This document shows positions 7,327 through 16,075 of a DNA stretch of 64,000 nucleotides, piece by piece; positions within the stretch are counted from its first letter, which is position 1, and each line of letters opens with the position of its first letter. Source of the stretch: Nocardioides sp. GTDB taxonomy: Bacteria; Actinomycetota; Actinomycetes; Propionibacteriales; Nocardioidaceae. The stretch covers positions 103,293 to 167,292 of the forward strand of contig NZ_JASLGR010000026.1 in assembly GCF_030150155.1 (NCBI RefSeq), given 5' to 3'. Made by a program: the position numbers and the translations under genes. The notes under the pieces were generated by a model. That model did no database searches. It was not told the origin of the DNA and saw nothing but the letters and a program-made list of their open reading frames with translations.

Positions 7327-8520
7327 TCAGAGGAAGGTGCCGGCGTACTCCAGGGCGAGCACCAGGTCCCCGATCCGGTGCTGCACCGGACGGCCGAGCA
7401 GGCGTTCGACCTGAGCCATCCGGTAGCGCACCGTGTTCTTGTGCAGGCCCAGCACGGTCGCGACCTGGTCGGCACTGCCGGGGGTGGTGATGACCGTAAG
7501 CGCGGTCTGACGCAGGTGGGCGTGCTCCGGGTCGGCCAGCGGTCCGAGCACCCGCCGGGTGAACCGTTCGGCACTGGCGGGGGAGGCGTGCAGCGCGATG
7601 AGCGCTGCGACCTCGTCGTACGTCGTCACCGCACTGCCCCGCGCCAGCGCGGCCGGCACCGCGGCCCGGGCCTCCTGGTGTGCCAGCACGAACCCGTCCA
7701 CGCCGGGGTGCGGGCCTGCCACGGTGACGCGGATAGACGGGGCCTCCACCAGGAGGTCACCCTCGGGGTCCACCTTCACCGGCACCCAGCACCAGATCTC
7801 CCGCCCACTGGGCCGCACCACCAGTGGTGCGCGGGAGCCGAGCTGGGCGGCGACCTTGTGGGCCGTCGGCTCGAGGGCGGTCAGGGCGTCGGAGGTGAGG
7901 GCGGTCAGGACCAGGGCGACGTGGGTGCCGGTCACGGGGTAGCCCCCGAGGGTGGCGGAGAGCTCGCGTGGCTCGTGCGCGTCGCCGGCCTCTCCGGTCA
8001 GCAGGGCCTGGACGGCCTCGAAGCGCTGGGCGTCGCCGCGGCGTTCGATCCGGGCGGCCTCCTCCTGGTGGAGGCGGAGGGACTCCTCGACGCTGGCGTC
8101 GAGCCAGTCGCCGGCCTGGGTCCAGAAGATCACCAGGATCGCCTCGTGGTCGAGGCTGTCGGGGGCGGCCTGGACGACCTCGGTGGCGTAGGTCCACGAG
8201 GCGCGTTGGGCGGCGCGGTAGATCGAGAACAGCGAGGTCAGGCCGAGGTGGCGACGGGCCAGCTCGTGGGCCAGGTCGACCGCTGCGGGCACGAGGCTGA
8301 AGGTGGTCCCGCCGCTGAGGACGTCGAGGAAGGCCTGCCAGTGCTGGCTGATCGCGGTGCGGATCAGGGTGGCGAGGTCGGCGTCGTCGGCGATCTCGGG
8401 GACCTCGGCGGCGATCGCGGTCCAGGTGCGGTCGACCCAGGCGTCGATGTGGTCGGGGGCGCGCTCGGCGGTGATGAACCCCGTGACCCAGGTGTCCAGT
8501 GCAGCCTCCAGCTCGTCCAC
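7327..8520 (-). CDS. PucR-family helix-turn-helix regulator
   Basis: A roughly 397-residue regulator with a long N-terminal sensory region, a GGDEF-like middle and a C-terminal PucR helix-turn-helix: TVLGLHKNTVRYRMAQVERL then DLVLALEYAG. This architecture (CdaR/PucR type) controls catabolic genes, usually as activator. Start GTG 8520 is preferred because AAGGG lies seven bases upstream; an in-frame ATG at 8568 would add 16 residues. It is divergent from the Rieske oxygenase operon and its likely binding region (8634-8675) lies between them. Confidence 0.85.
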   Translation of the reverse strand: MDELEAALDTWVTGFITAERAPDHIDAWVDRTWTAIAAEVPEIADDADLATLIRTAISQHWQAFLDVLSGGTTFSLVPAAVDLAHELARRHLGLTSLFSIYRAAQRASWTYATEVVQAAPDSLDHEAILVIFWTQAGDWLDASVEESLRLHQEEAARIERRGDAQRFEAVQALLTGEAGDAHEPRELSATLGGYPVTGTHVALVLTALTSDALTALEPTAHKVAAQLGSRAPLVVRPSGREIWCWVPVKVDPEGDLLVEAPSIRVTVAGPHPGVDGFVLAHQEARAAVPAALARGSAVTTYDEVAALIALHASPASAERFTRRVLGPLADPEHAHLRQTALTVITTPGSADQVATVLGLHKNTVRYRMAQVERLLGRPVQHRIGDLVLALEYAGTFL

Positions 8521-8633
8521 CGGGACACCCTTGCACGTCGAGCCGCTCGGCGTCAGGGGGTTGCCCACCAGCGTGGGCGCTGCGCATCGGAACCCTCACG
8601 AGCGCGAATTGCGTTCGAATCAGCGAAACCTCT

Positions 8634-8675
8634 TGCGCATTGCGAAAGACAGGGGTTAGGTTTCTGCGCATTGCG
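8634..8675 (+). promoter_or_regulatory. two direct copies of TGCGCATTGCG upstream of the Rieske operon
   Basis: Identical 11-mers at 8634-8644 and 8665-8675 are 31 bases apart, about three helical turns, so a regulator could bind both on one DNA face. A partial copy (TGCGCAT) occurs at 8581. They lie between the divergent PucR gene and the oxygenase gene, making PucR the obvious candidate. Confidence 0.55.
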
Positions 8676-8680
8676 GATGG

Positions 8681-8696
8681 TGTGACCACCGTCACA
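8681..8696. promoter_or_regulatory. CRP/GlxR-type palindrome
   Basis: TGTGACCACCGTCACA matches TGTGA-N6-TCACA exactly, the recognition sequence of cAMP-binding CRP/GlxR regulators. It sits 40 bases before the chosen start of the Rieske oxygenase, suggesting global carbon control on top of the local regulator. Confidence 0.6.
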
Positions 8697-8736
8697 TCGC
8701 ATGATCGACTTTCAACCCACACCCCAGGAGGGCACC

Positions 8737-9843
8737 GTGGCCACTCTCGACGACATCCTCACCCGGATGGGTCTGCCCGACGCCGACAGCATCGAGGCCG
8801 GCCTCGATCACGGCCAGACGCTGCCGGTCCAGCTCTACGGCGACCCGGAGGTCTACGCACTGGAGCAGGAGAAGATCTTCGCCCGTTCCTGGAGCTACGC
8901 GTGCCACGAGTCCCAGGTGGGCAAGCCCGGCCAGTACGCCGTCACCCGGGCCGGCAACGTCCCGATCATCGTCACCCACGGCCGCGACGGCCAGCTGCGC
9001 GGCTTCGTCAACGTCTGCAAGCACCGGCTCCACTCGATCGCGGAGACCAACGGCTCCAAGCCGCTGCTGCAGTGCCCGTACCACGGCTGGACCTACGGCC
9101 TCGACGGCCAGCTCAAGACCGCGCCGCGCGCCGACCGCGAGCCCAGCTTCGACTGCTCGACGATCTCGCTCGAGCCCGTCGCCGTGGAGCGCTGGGACCA
9201 GTGGATCTTCGTCAACCCGGACCCGAACGCCGAGTCGCTGGCCAGCGTCACCGCCCCGATCCGCGACCTGACCGACGGCGTCAACGCCCAGCTGCGCGAG
9301 TACGAGTTCCAGGTCCGCTACGAGTACGACATGGAGTGCGACTGGAAGCTCTGGGCCGAGAACGCGCTGGAGTGCTACCACTGCCCGACGCTGCACAACA
9401 CCAGCTTCGGCAAGACCTACGACGCCTCGCCCGACGCCTACGCGATCGAGTCGTGGGAGGACAGCATCTGGCACGCCAGCCCGATCAAGTGGCTTCCCAC
9501 CGGGGTCGACCCGAAGGGCCTGCAGGGCTTCCGCTTCGCCTTCACGTTCCCGTCCTCGTTCTACGCCCTCGACGACTACGTCGGCTTCGTCGGCTCGATC
9601 CAGCCGGTCTCGCCCGGCAAGAGCTGGGCCTTCGTCGACATGTACGCCAAGCCCGGCGCCGACGAGCGCGTGGTCAAGGAGTGGCTGGACATGTGGGACC
9701 GCACCCTGGTCGAGGACAAGGCCGCCACCGACATCCAGCAGATCGGCTACAACTCCGGTCGGGTCCCGCACGGCCAGATGATGGTCGACTCCGAGGGTCC
9801 GCTGGTGCAGTTCATGCGCACCACGCTCAACCGGTTGCGCTGA
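8737..9843 (+). CDS. Rieske non-haem iron oxygenase, large subunit
   Basis: A 368-residue oxygenase. The Rieske [2Fe-2S] ligands are Cys94 and His96 (VCKHRLH) and Cys113 and His116 (CPYHGW). The mononuclear iron motif ENALECYHCPTLH gives His215 and His220. The sequence resembles the single-subunit family used on quaternary amines, aromatic acids and other small molecules; no small beta subunit is encoded. GTG 8737 is chosen over ATG 8701 because AGGAGG (8726-8731) is five bases upstream. It is followed without gap by a ferredoxin, a reductase and a permease, a complete uptake and three-component oxygenation unit. Substrate not determinable from sequence. Confidence 0.9.
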   Translation: MATLDDILTRMGLPDADSIEAGLDHGQTLPVQLYGDPEVYALEQEKIFARSWSYACHESQVGKPGQYAVTRAGNVPIIVTHGRDGQLRGFVNVCKHRLHSIAETNGSKPLLQCPYHGWTYGLDGQLKTAPRADREPSFDCSTISLEPVAVERWDQWIFVNPDPNAESLASVTAPIRDLTDGVNAQLREYEFQVRYEYDMECDWKLWAENALECYHCPTLHNTSFGKTYDASPDAYAIESWEDSIWHASPIKWLPTGVDPKGLQGFRFAFTFPSSFYALDDYVGFVGSIQPVSPGKSWAFVDMYAKPGADERVVKEWLDMWDRTLVEDKAATDIQQIGYNSGRVPHGQMMVDSEGPLVQFMRTTLNRLR

Positions 9844-10043
9844 TGGCCACCCGCGTCGTCGCCGACCTCCACGCCTGCCAGGGCTACGCGAACTGCCTGG
9901 TCAACGCGCCGGACGTCTTCGACCTCTCCGAGGAGGGCAAGGTCGCGATCCTGGTCGAGGACGTCTCGCACCTGGACCGGCGCGAGATCGAGGACGCCGT
10001 CGCCTCCTGCCCGGCCGCCGCACTGCGCCTGGAGTCGGCATGA
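9843..10043 (+). CDS. [3Fe-4S]-type ferredoxin of the Rieske system
   Basis: A 66-residue ferredoxin with ACQGYANC and ASCPAAAL cluster motifs. The ATG overlaps the oxygenase TGA, and its own stop overlaps the reductase start, so the three redox partners are translationally coupled. It is a paralogue of the ferredoxin behind alkB and presumably carries electrons from the FAD reductase to the Rieske centre. Most Rieske systems use a [2Fe-2S] ferredoxin, so this pairing is uncommon. Confidence 0.87.
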   Translation: MATRVVADLHACQGYANCLVNAPDVFDLSEEGKVAILVEDVSHLDRREIEDAVASCPAAALRLESA

Positions 10044-11320
10044 GCCGCGTGGTCGTGGTCGGCGGGTCGGTCGCGGCGGCCAAGACCGTCCAGGGGCTGC
10101 GCGAGCGGGGCCACGACGGCCCGATCGTGCTGGTCTCCGACGAGCCGCACCCGCCCTACGACAGGCCGCCGCTGAGCAAGGAGTACCTCGCCACCGCCGA
10201 TGCGGCGTCCCTCGAGCTGCTTCCTGCGCAGTGGTACGCCGACCACGACGTCGAGCTCCTGCTCGGCACCAGCGCCACCGGTGTCGACCTGCAGGCCCGG
10301 CGTCTGGAGACGTCGGCCGGCTCGATCCCGTACGACGATCTCGTGATCGCGACGGGAGCGCGTGCCCGGACCCTCCCCGGGGCCGATGCGGTGACCGGCG
10401 TACACACGCTGCGCAGTCGCGGTGACGCCGACGCCCTGCGTGAGCAGCTGGCCCCCGGGGCCGAGGTGGTCGTGATCGGGGCCGGGTTCATCGGCTTCGA
10501 GGTCGCCTCCACCGTGCTGGGCCTGGGGGCTCGGGTCACCGTCGTCGAGGCCGCCCCGGCACCGCTGGGGCGCAGCCTGGACCCGGCGACCGCTGCGGTG
10601 CTGGTCGACCACGCCCGCGCTGCCGGTGCGGTGGTGCGGACCGGGGTGGCGATCAGCGAGCTGAGCACCACCGACGGTCGTGTCGACGCGGTGCTGCTGG
10701 CCGACGGCACCCGGCTGCCCGCCGATGTCGTCGTGGTCGGGATCGGGGCCACGCCCACCGTCGGCTGGCTGGAGGACTCCGGCCTCCCCGTCGGACCGCA
10801 CGGTCTGTCCGCCGAGATGACCGGGGCGGTCGCGCCGGGCGTGTGGGCGGTCGGTGACGTGGCCGGCTGGTCGAGCCCGGAGGGCGAGGGCCGCCGGCAC
10901 GAGCACTGGACCTCGGCCAGCGACCAGGCCCGGGTGGTGGCGCAGAACATCGTCGCCCAGAACACCCCCGACCCCACCGACCCCACCGACACCCCCGACG
11001 CCGCCGCCGCCCCCGCCGACACCACCCAGGCCCGCACCACCTCGGGCCCCGACTACGTCTGGTCCGACCAGTTCGGCCTGCGGATCAACATCATCGGCGA
11101 GCCCCTGCTGGCCGACACCCTTGTCCGGGTCGACGACACCCCGGCGACCCTCACCGTGCTCTACGCCGCCCGCGGCCGACTCGTCGGCGCGTGCATCGCC
11201 CACCAACCGCGGCTGATGGCCCAGGCTCGTGTCTGGGTCGCTCGGGACACGCCCGTGGATCAGATCCCGCTGTGGGTGGAGCAGCAGAACTCACAGGACC
11301 CCTCAAGGAGCTACGCATGA
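10040..11320 (+). CDS. FAD-dependent ferredoxin/rubredoxin reductase
   Basis: A 426-residue two-dinucleotide-fold flavoprotein. The FAD motif is VVVVGGSVAAAKTVQGLRE, followed by PYDRPPLSKEYL typical of oxygenase-coupled reductases; the NAD(P) motif is VVIGAGFIGFEVAS near residue 150, and AVGDVAGW is near the second FAD contact. A Pro/Thr/Asp/Ala-rich insertion (roughly 10966-11040) precedes the C-terminal domain and looks like a flexible loop. Coupled by ATGA overlaps to the ferredoxin upstream and the permease downstream. It should pass NADH electrons to the adjacent ferredoxin. Confidence 0.9.
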   Translation: MSRVVVVGGSVAAAKTVQGLRERGHDGPIVLVSDEPHPPYDRPPLSKEYLATADAASLELLPAQWYADHDVELLLGTSATGVDLQARRLETSAGSIPYDDLVIATGARARTLPGADAVTGVHTLRSRGDADALREQLAPGAEVVVIGAGFIGFEVASTVLGLGARVTVVEAAPAPLGRSLDPATAAVLVDHARAAGAVVRTGVAISELSTTDGRVDAVLLADGTRLPADVVVVGIGATPTVGWLEDSGLPVGPHGLSAEMTGAVAPGVWAVGDVAGWSSPEGEGRRHEHWTSASDQARVVAQNIVAQNTPDPTDPTDTPDAAAAPADTTQARTTSGPDYVWSDQFGLRINIIGEPLLADTLVRVDDTPATLTVLYAARGRLVGACIAHQPRLMAQARVWVARDTPVDQIPLWVEQQNSQDPSRSYA

Positions 11321-12846
11321 CAACGTCAGCACCGCAGGAACCGCCTGCCACCGCGACGCACCCCGGTGCGCACGCCACCGAGATGGTGCGCACCCTGACC
11401 TGGCGCGACGGCTTCGTCTTCGCCCTCAACATGCCGATCGGCCTCTTCCTCACGCTGGGCTACACGGTCGGTGCGATCGGCGGCTGGACCGCGATCACGA
11501 TCTGGGGTGTGGCGTGCTTCTTCGCCCTGCTGCAGAACAACCTCTTCGCCGAGATGGCAGGGATGTTCCCCAACCGGACCGGCGGGATCTCGGTCTACGC
11601 CTACGAGGGTTGGAAGCGGTACTTCGCCCCGCTCGGCGCGATCGCCGCCTTCGGCTACTGGATGGGCTGGTCGCTCTCGCTCTCGGTCGAGGGCGTCGTG
11701 CTGGGCACCCTGATGGAGCAGGCGTTCTGGCCGCACAACTCGATCAGCGTCGACCTGCCGGGACTGCACGCCCTGGGGCTGCCGTACCTGATCGCGATCG
11801 CCGCCCTGGTCTCGGCGTGGGCACTCAACTACTTCGGCATCAAGATCGCCTCCGGCGTCGCGAACATCACCGGGACGCTGCTGATCCTGGGCCTGATCGT
11901 GCTGGTCGTCGGACCGTTCGTCTCGCCGCACGCCCACTTCGACGCCTCCCAGATCGGCTGGCACGGGACCACGCAGCACCTGGACTGGAAGGTCGTCGTG
12001 GTGTGGTTCTACATCACCGCGTGGACGACGTACGGCACCGAGGTCTGCGCCTCCTTCACCGCCGAGTACAAGCGACCGGCCAAGGATGCCGCCAAGGCGC
12101 TGCGCGTCTCGGGGGCCTTCATCATGGGGCTCTACATCCTGGTGCCGTACGTGATGGCCGGTGCGCTGGGTGACGGCACGATCGGCTCCAACCCGGTGAA
12201 CTACATCGGGATGGCCTTCGATCAGATCCTCGGCTCGTGGTCGTGGATCGGGGAGATCCCGATCATGGCGGCGTTCGTGATCGCGATGATGACGGCGACC
12301 GCCGACGGTGGCCGCTCGCTGTACGGCATCGCCCGGGAGGGCGGCACGATCAAGCAGCTCGGCGTGCTCAACCGGTACGGCGTCCCGGGCCGTGCCCTCA
12401 CCACCGACATGGTCCTCAACATCATCATCCTGCTGGTCCTCGGCGAGCCGATCGCCATCCTGCTGGCCAGCAACCTGGGCTACCTCAGCGCCGTCACCCT
12501 GGCCGTCGGAGCGTTCGTCCTGCTGCGCCGCGACCGCCCTGACATGGAGCGCCCGACCCGGCTGTCGAACATCTGGGTGCCGATCGCCTGCGCCCTGTTC
12601 CTGATCGACACCTTCGCGATCATCATCGGGATCACGAACCCGGCGCTGACCGGCTACGGCGGCTTCAAGGAGACGGTGATCGGGATCGGGATCCTGCTCT
12701 TCGCCGCGGTGCTGTGGTGGTTCCGCCAGCAGGTCCAGGACAAGACCACGATCGCCTGGCGCATCCGCGACGACGAGGACGACCTCCGTACGCCGGCCAC
12801 CGACCCGTCCGACGGCCGCGAGCCGTCACTGCCCACCCGCCACTGA
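11317..12846 (+). CDS. APC-family amino acid/amine permease
   Basis: A 509-residue polytopic protein with about 12 membrane segments. It has the first-helix pattern GFVFALNMPIGLFLTLGYT and hydrophilic tails at both ends. The family imports amino acids, amines or related cations by ion coupling. Start ATG 11317 has AAGGAG nine bases upstream and overlaps the reductase stop (ATGA), tying import to the oxygenase. This favours a small nitrogenous substrate, for example a quaternary amine or amino acid derivative, but that is inference. Confidence 0.85.
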   Translation: MTTSAPQEPPATATHPGAHATEMVRTLTWRDGFVFALNMPIGLFLTLGYTVGAIGGWTAITIWGVACFFALLQNNLFAEMAGMFPNRTGGISVYAYEGWKRYFAPLGAIAAFGYWMGWSLSLSVEGVVLGTLMEQAFWPHNSISVDLPGLHALGLPYLIAIAALVSAWALNYFGIKIASGVANITGTLLILGLIVLVVGPFVSPHAHFDASQIGWHGTTQHLDWKVVVVWFYITAWTTYGTEVCASFTAEYKRPAKDAAKALRVSGAFIMGLYILVPYVMAGALGDGTIGSNPVNYIGMAFDQILGSWSWIGEIPIMAAFVIAMMTATADGGRSLYGIAREGGTIKQLGVLNRYGVPGRALTTDMVLNIIILLVLGEPIAILLASNLGYLSAVTLAVGAFVLLRRDRPDMERPTRLSNIWVPIACALFLIDTFAIIIGITNPALTGYGGFKETVIGIGILLFAAVLWWFRQQVQDKTTIAWRIRDDEDDLRTPATDPSDGREPSLPTRH

Positions 12847-12898
12847 CATCCGATCCACCGAGATCCACTGAGATCCGAGAACGAGAAGGACAACCATC

Positions 12899-13939
12899 AT
12901 GCGCGCTGTACGTGTGAGCGAGTACGACAAGGCCCCCACCATCGAGGAGGTCGACGACCCGAGGCTCACCTCGCCCCTCGACGTGATCGTCAAGGTGCAG
13001 GGGGCCGGGGTGTGCCGCACCGACCTGCACATCATCGAGGGGCAGTGGGAGGCCAAGAGCGGCGTCACCCTGCCCTACACGATCGGGCACGAGAACGCCG
13101 GCGAGGTCGTCGAGATCGGCTCCGCGGTGTCGAACGTCGCGGTGGGGGACAAGGTGATCCTGCACCCGCTGGCGACCTGCGGGCTGTGCCTGCCGTGCCG
13201 GGCCGGCGACGACGTGCACTGCCAGAACTCCCGGTTCCCCGGGATCGACGCCGACGGCGGGATGGCCGACCTCCTGCTGACCTCGGCACGCAGCGTCGTC
13301 CCGCTGGCCGACAACCTCCGTCCCGCCGACGTGGCTGCCCTGGCCGATGCGGGGCTGACCGCCTACCACGCGGCCCGCAAGGCGGCGGCCTTCGTCAGGC
13401 CCGGCGACACGGTCGCGATCATCGGTGCCGGCGGTCTGGGCCACATCGGGATCCAGGCGATGCGGGCGCTGAGCGCAGCCCGGCTGGTGGTGATCGACTC
13501 CTCGGCCCAGGCGCTCGCCCTGGCCGCCGAGCTCGGTGCCGACGAGACCATCCTGGCCGACGCCGGCGACCCGGCCGCGCAGCTGCTCGAGCTGACCGGC
13601 GGTCACGGTGCCGCTGCGGTGCTCGACTTCGTCGGTGAGGGCTCGGCCCTCGACTACGGCGTGCGGATGCTGCGCCGGGCCGGCAACTACTACGTGATCG
13701 GGTACGGCGGGGACCTGGTGGTGCCGACCATCGACATCATCTCCGCGGAGATCAACTTCGTCGGCAACCTGGTCGGGACCTATCTCGATCTGGTCGAGCT
13801 GATGGCGTTGGCCGCCGACGGTCGGGTCACGCTGCACACGGCGACGTACGCGTTCTCCGACGCGCTCACGGCGCTCGACGACCTCCACCACGGTCGGGTC
13901 CGGGGGCGGGCGGTGCTCGTTCCCGACGCCGAAGCCTGA
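12899..13939 (+). CDS. zinc-dependent medium-chain alcohol dehydrogenase
   Basis: A 346-residue MDR enzyme. It has the catalytic zinc segment GVCRTDLH and GHENAGEV, a structural-zinc lobe with CGLCLPCRAGDDVHC, and the NAD motif IIGAGGLGHIGIQ near residue 175. It should oxidise an alcohol or aldehyde product of the oxygenase pathway. It begins 52 bases after the permease with GAGAAGGA upstream, in the same direction, and probably shares the transcript. Confidence 0.88.
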   Translation: MRAVRVSEYDKAPTIEEVDDPRLTSPLDVIVKVQGAGVCRTDLHIIEGQWEAKSGVTLPYTIGHENAGEVVEIGSAVSNVAVGDKVILHPLATCGLCLPCRAGDDVHCQNSRFPGIDADGGMADLLLTSARSVVPLADNLRPADVAALADAGLTAYHAARKAAAFVRPGDTVAIIGAGGLGHIGIQAMRALSAARLVVIDSSAQALALAAELGADETILADAGDPAAQLLELTGGHGAAAVLDFVGEGSALDYGVRMLRRAGNYYVIGYGGDLVVPTIDIISAEINFVGNLVGTYLDLVELMALAADGRVTLHTATYAFSDALTALDDLHHGRVRGRAVLVPDAEA

Positions 13940-13953
13940 GCGAACCGCACCCC

Positions 13954-13959
13954 TACACT
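13954..13959 (+). promoter_or_regulatory. leaderless -10 box of the Lrp/AsnC gene
   Basis: TACACT ends six bases before GTG 13966, so the regulator has its own leaderless promoter within the cluster. Confidence 0.5.
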
Positions 13960-13965
13960 GGCCGG

Positions 13966-14451
13966 GTGCGACGGATGGCAGACATCGAGCAGAACTCCAC
14001 CACCCCGATCGTCCTCGATGACCTGGATCGTCAGATCCTCGCTCGACTCGCCGAGGACGGCCGGATGCCGTACCGCCAGCTCGCTCGCGAGCTGGGCGTC
14101 TCCGAGGGGACGATCCGCGGTCGTACGGGCCGGATGGAGGAGAACGGCATCCTCCGGGTGGTCGCGATCGCGGACCCCACCCGGATGGGCCACAACGTGC
14201 TCGCGTTCCTGCTGATCAAGGTCGCACCCGGTCGGTCGGGAAGCGTCGTCGACGCCCTGGTCGCGTGGCCCGAGGCCACCTACGTCTCCGACTGCGTCGG
14301 CGAGGCCGACATCTACGTGCAAGTCGTGTGCCGGGACAACCAGCACCTCCACGACCTGCTCAACGACCGCATCGCAGCGGTCGACGGCATCACCAGCGTC
14401 AGCACCAGCATCGAGCTGAAGATGCACAAGATCTCCTACCAGTACAGCTGA
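13966..14451 (+). CDS. Lrp/AsnC-family transcriptional regulator
   Basis: A 161-residue protein with an N-terminal winged helix-turn-helix (DDLDRQILARLAEDGR then LARELGVSEGTIRGR) and a C-terminal RAM effector domain (FLLIKVAPGR, VCRDNQHLHDLL). It is normal length for the family, which senses amino acids or small metabolites. Between the alcohol dehydrogenase and SDR genes, it likely controls this catabolic cluster. Start at GTG 13966; ATG 13975 is an alternative. Confidence 0.88.
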   Translation: MRRMADIEQNSTTPIVLDDLDRQILARLAEDGRMPYRQLARELGVSEGTIRGRTGRMEENGILRVVAIADPTRMGHNVLAFLLIKVAPGRSGSVVDALVAWPEATYVSDCVGEADIYVQVVCRDNQHLHDLLNDRIAAVDGITSVSTSIELKMHKISYQYS

Positions 14452-14476
14452 TCGACTCGCCTCGGGGCACTCGCCG

Positions 14477-14500
14477 GGTTCGAGCCGCAGCACTCGAACC
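14477..14500. promoter_or_regulatory. inverted repeat in front of the SDR gene
   Basis: GGTTCGAG (14477-14484) and CTCGAACC (14493-14500) form a perfect 8-bp inverted repeat with an 8-base spacer just upstream of the SDR ribosome binding site. It could be an operator for the adjacent Lrp/AsnC protein or an RNA hairpin. Confidence 0.4.
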
Positions 14501-14515
14501 GAAGTGAGGAACCCC

Positions 14516-15358
14516 ATGACCGCACGACTCCAGGACAAGGTCGCCTTCGTCACCGGCGCAGCCCGTGGACAGGGCCGCAGCCACGCCGTCCGGCTCGCCG
14601 AAGAGGGCGCCGACGTCATCGTCACCGACATCTGTGGCCCGGTCGGCGACACCGGCCGGTTCTACGGACCGGCCACGCCCGAGGACCTGGCCGAGACCGT
14701 CAGGCTGGTGGAGGCCGCCGGCCGCCGGGCGATCAGCTACCAGGCCGACGTGCGTGACTACGACGCGCTCGCCTCAGGTCTCGCCAGCGCCGTCGCCGAG
14801 CTCGGCCGGCTCGACATCGTGTGCGCCAACGCCGGCATCTTCCAGTTCGGTGACGACGTCGCCGAGACCGGCATCCAGGACTGGGCCGACGTGATCGACG
14901 TCAACCTCAACGGCGTCTTCCACACCTGCAAGGCCGCGGTGCCGCACATGCTGGCGGCGGGCAACGGCGGCTCGATCGTGATCACCTCCTCCGACGCGGG
15001 CACCAAGGGGTTCGCGAAGTTCGGCCACTACGTCGCCTCCAAGCACGCCGTGATCGGGCTGATGAAGACGCTGGCGATGGAGGTCGCCGAGCAGCGGATC
15101 CGGGTCAACGTGGTGGCGCCGACAAACTGCAACACCCCGATGATCCAGAACGACGCCGTGTGGCACCTGTTCCGGCCCGACCTGGAGACGGTGACGCTGG
15201 AGGAGTTCGCCGAGTCCTCGGGCACGCTGCTGGCGCTGCCGGAGCCGTGGGTGGAGCCGGTCGACGTCTCGAACGCGATCGTCTTCCTCTCCTCCGACGA
15301 GGCGCGCTTCGTCACCGGTGTGGTCTTCCCGGTCGACGGTGGCTCCTCGATCATCTGA
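14516..15358 (+). CDS. mycofactocin-coupled short-chain dehydrogenase
   Basis: A 280-residue SDR with cofactor motif VTGAARGQGRSHAVRLAEEG, the NAG motif CANAGIF and catalytic Ser-Tyr-Lys (VITSSDAG, GHYVASKHAVIG). The GQGRSHAVRLAEEGAD start and the insertion after the first beta-alpha unit are hallmarks of the mycofactocin-dependent subfamily, whose NADH is bound tightly and re-oxidised through mycofactocin. No mft biosynthesis genes are in this window. It probably oxidises an alcohol from the oxygenase pathway. Confidence 0.88.
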   Translation: MTARLQDKVAFVTGAARGQGRSHAVRLAEEGADVIVTDICGPVGDTGRFYGPATPEDLAETVRLVEAAGRRAISYQADVRDYDALASGLASAVAELGRLDIVCANAGIFQFGDDVAETGIQDWADVIDVNLNGVFHTCKAAVPHMLAAGNGGSIVITSSDAGTKGFAKFGHYVASKHAVIGLMKTLAMEVAEQRIRVNVVAPTNCNTPMIQNDAVWHLFRPDLETVTLEEFAESSGTLLALPEPWVEPVDVSNAIVFLSSDEARFVTGVVFPVDGGSSII

Positions 15359-15369
15359 GCCTTCGGCTG

Positions 15370-15419
15370 ACGTACGTCGACCCGGCACCTTCTGTGGAGG
15401 GTGCCGGGTCGACGTACGT
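15370..15419. terminator. long perfect hairpin between convergent SDR and TetR genes
   Basis: Two perfect 20-base complementary arms (15370-15389 and 15400-15419) enclose a 10-base loop. The position between converging genes fits a bidirectional terminator; there is no long T-run. Confidence 0.8.
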
Positions 15420-15430
15420 GCGGAGGAGGG

Positions 15431-16048
15431 TCAGCGGGTGACGCTCAGTCCTCGCAGGATCAGCTCCCACATCGCGTCCAGGTTGTAGCGGGTCGGGTCC
15501 AGGGCGGTGGCGTTGCCGCCGGTGAGCTCACGGTCGGCGATCCGGGTGAACTCCTCGACGCCGAGGAACATCCCGACGATGATGCCGGCGTAGGTGACCG
15601 GGTCGAGGTCGGAGCGCATCTGACCGAGCAGCTGGGCCTGACGCAGCCGGTAGCCCAGGTAGTCGCACCAGTCGTCGAACGGCGAGGCGATGTCGTCGTC
15701 GATCGCGTCGGCCTCGCGGGCGAGCTTGATCGCGGCCCGGGCGGTGACGTCGTCGCGCAGCTGGCGGCCGAGGATGCCGAGCAGGGAGCGGATCGCGGCC
15801 AGGCCCTGGACGCCCTCGCCCTCGACCAGCCGCTGCACCCCGGGCCAGGTGGCGTGCTGGCGCTCGATCAGGGTGCGGGCCAGCTCGGACTTCGAGGAGA
15901 AGTGGAAGTAGACGGCACCGCGTGTCATGCCGGTGCCGAGCACGATCTCGGCCATCCCGGCGCCGACGTAGCCGCGCTGGTCGAAGACGCGTGCAGCGGC
16001 GAGGAGCACCTTCTCGCGGGTGTCGATCGCGCGGTCCTGCAAGGCCAT
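15431..16048 (-). CDS. TetR regulator of the gamma-butyrolactone receptor (ScbR-like) type
   Basis: A 205-residue TetR protein. The N-terminal segment DRAIDTREKVLLAAARVFDQ and helix-turn-helix TRGAVYFHFSSKSELARTLI match the ScbR/ArpA receptor group closely, and a Trp in SPFDDWCDYL aligns with their ligand-contacting Trp. No AfsA/ScbA-type synthase is in the window, so it may be an orphan receptor or sense a catabolite. A strong palindrome just upstream suggests autoregulation. It converges on the SDR gene. Confidence 0.85.
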   Translation of the reverse strand: MALQDRAIDTREKVLLAAARVFDQRGYVGAGMAEIVLGTGMTRGAVYFHFSSKSELARTLIERQHATWPGVQRLVEGEGVQGLAAIRSLLGILGRQLRDDVTARAAIKLAREADAIDDDIASPFDDWCDYLGYRLRQAQLLGQMRSDLDPVTYAGIIVGMFLGVEEFTRIADRELTGGNATALDPTRYNLDAMWELILRGLSVTR

Positions 16049-16075
16049 GAGTCGTCTCCGAAGAACAGTCGTGAA

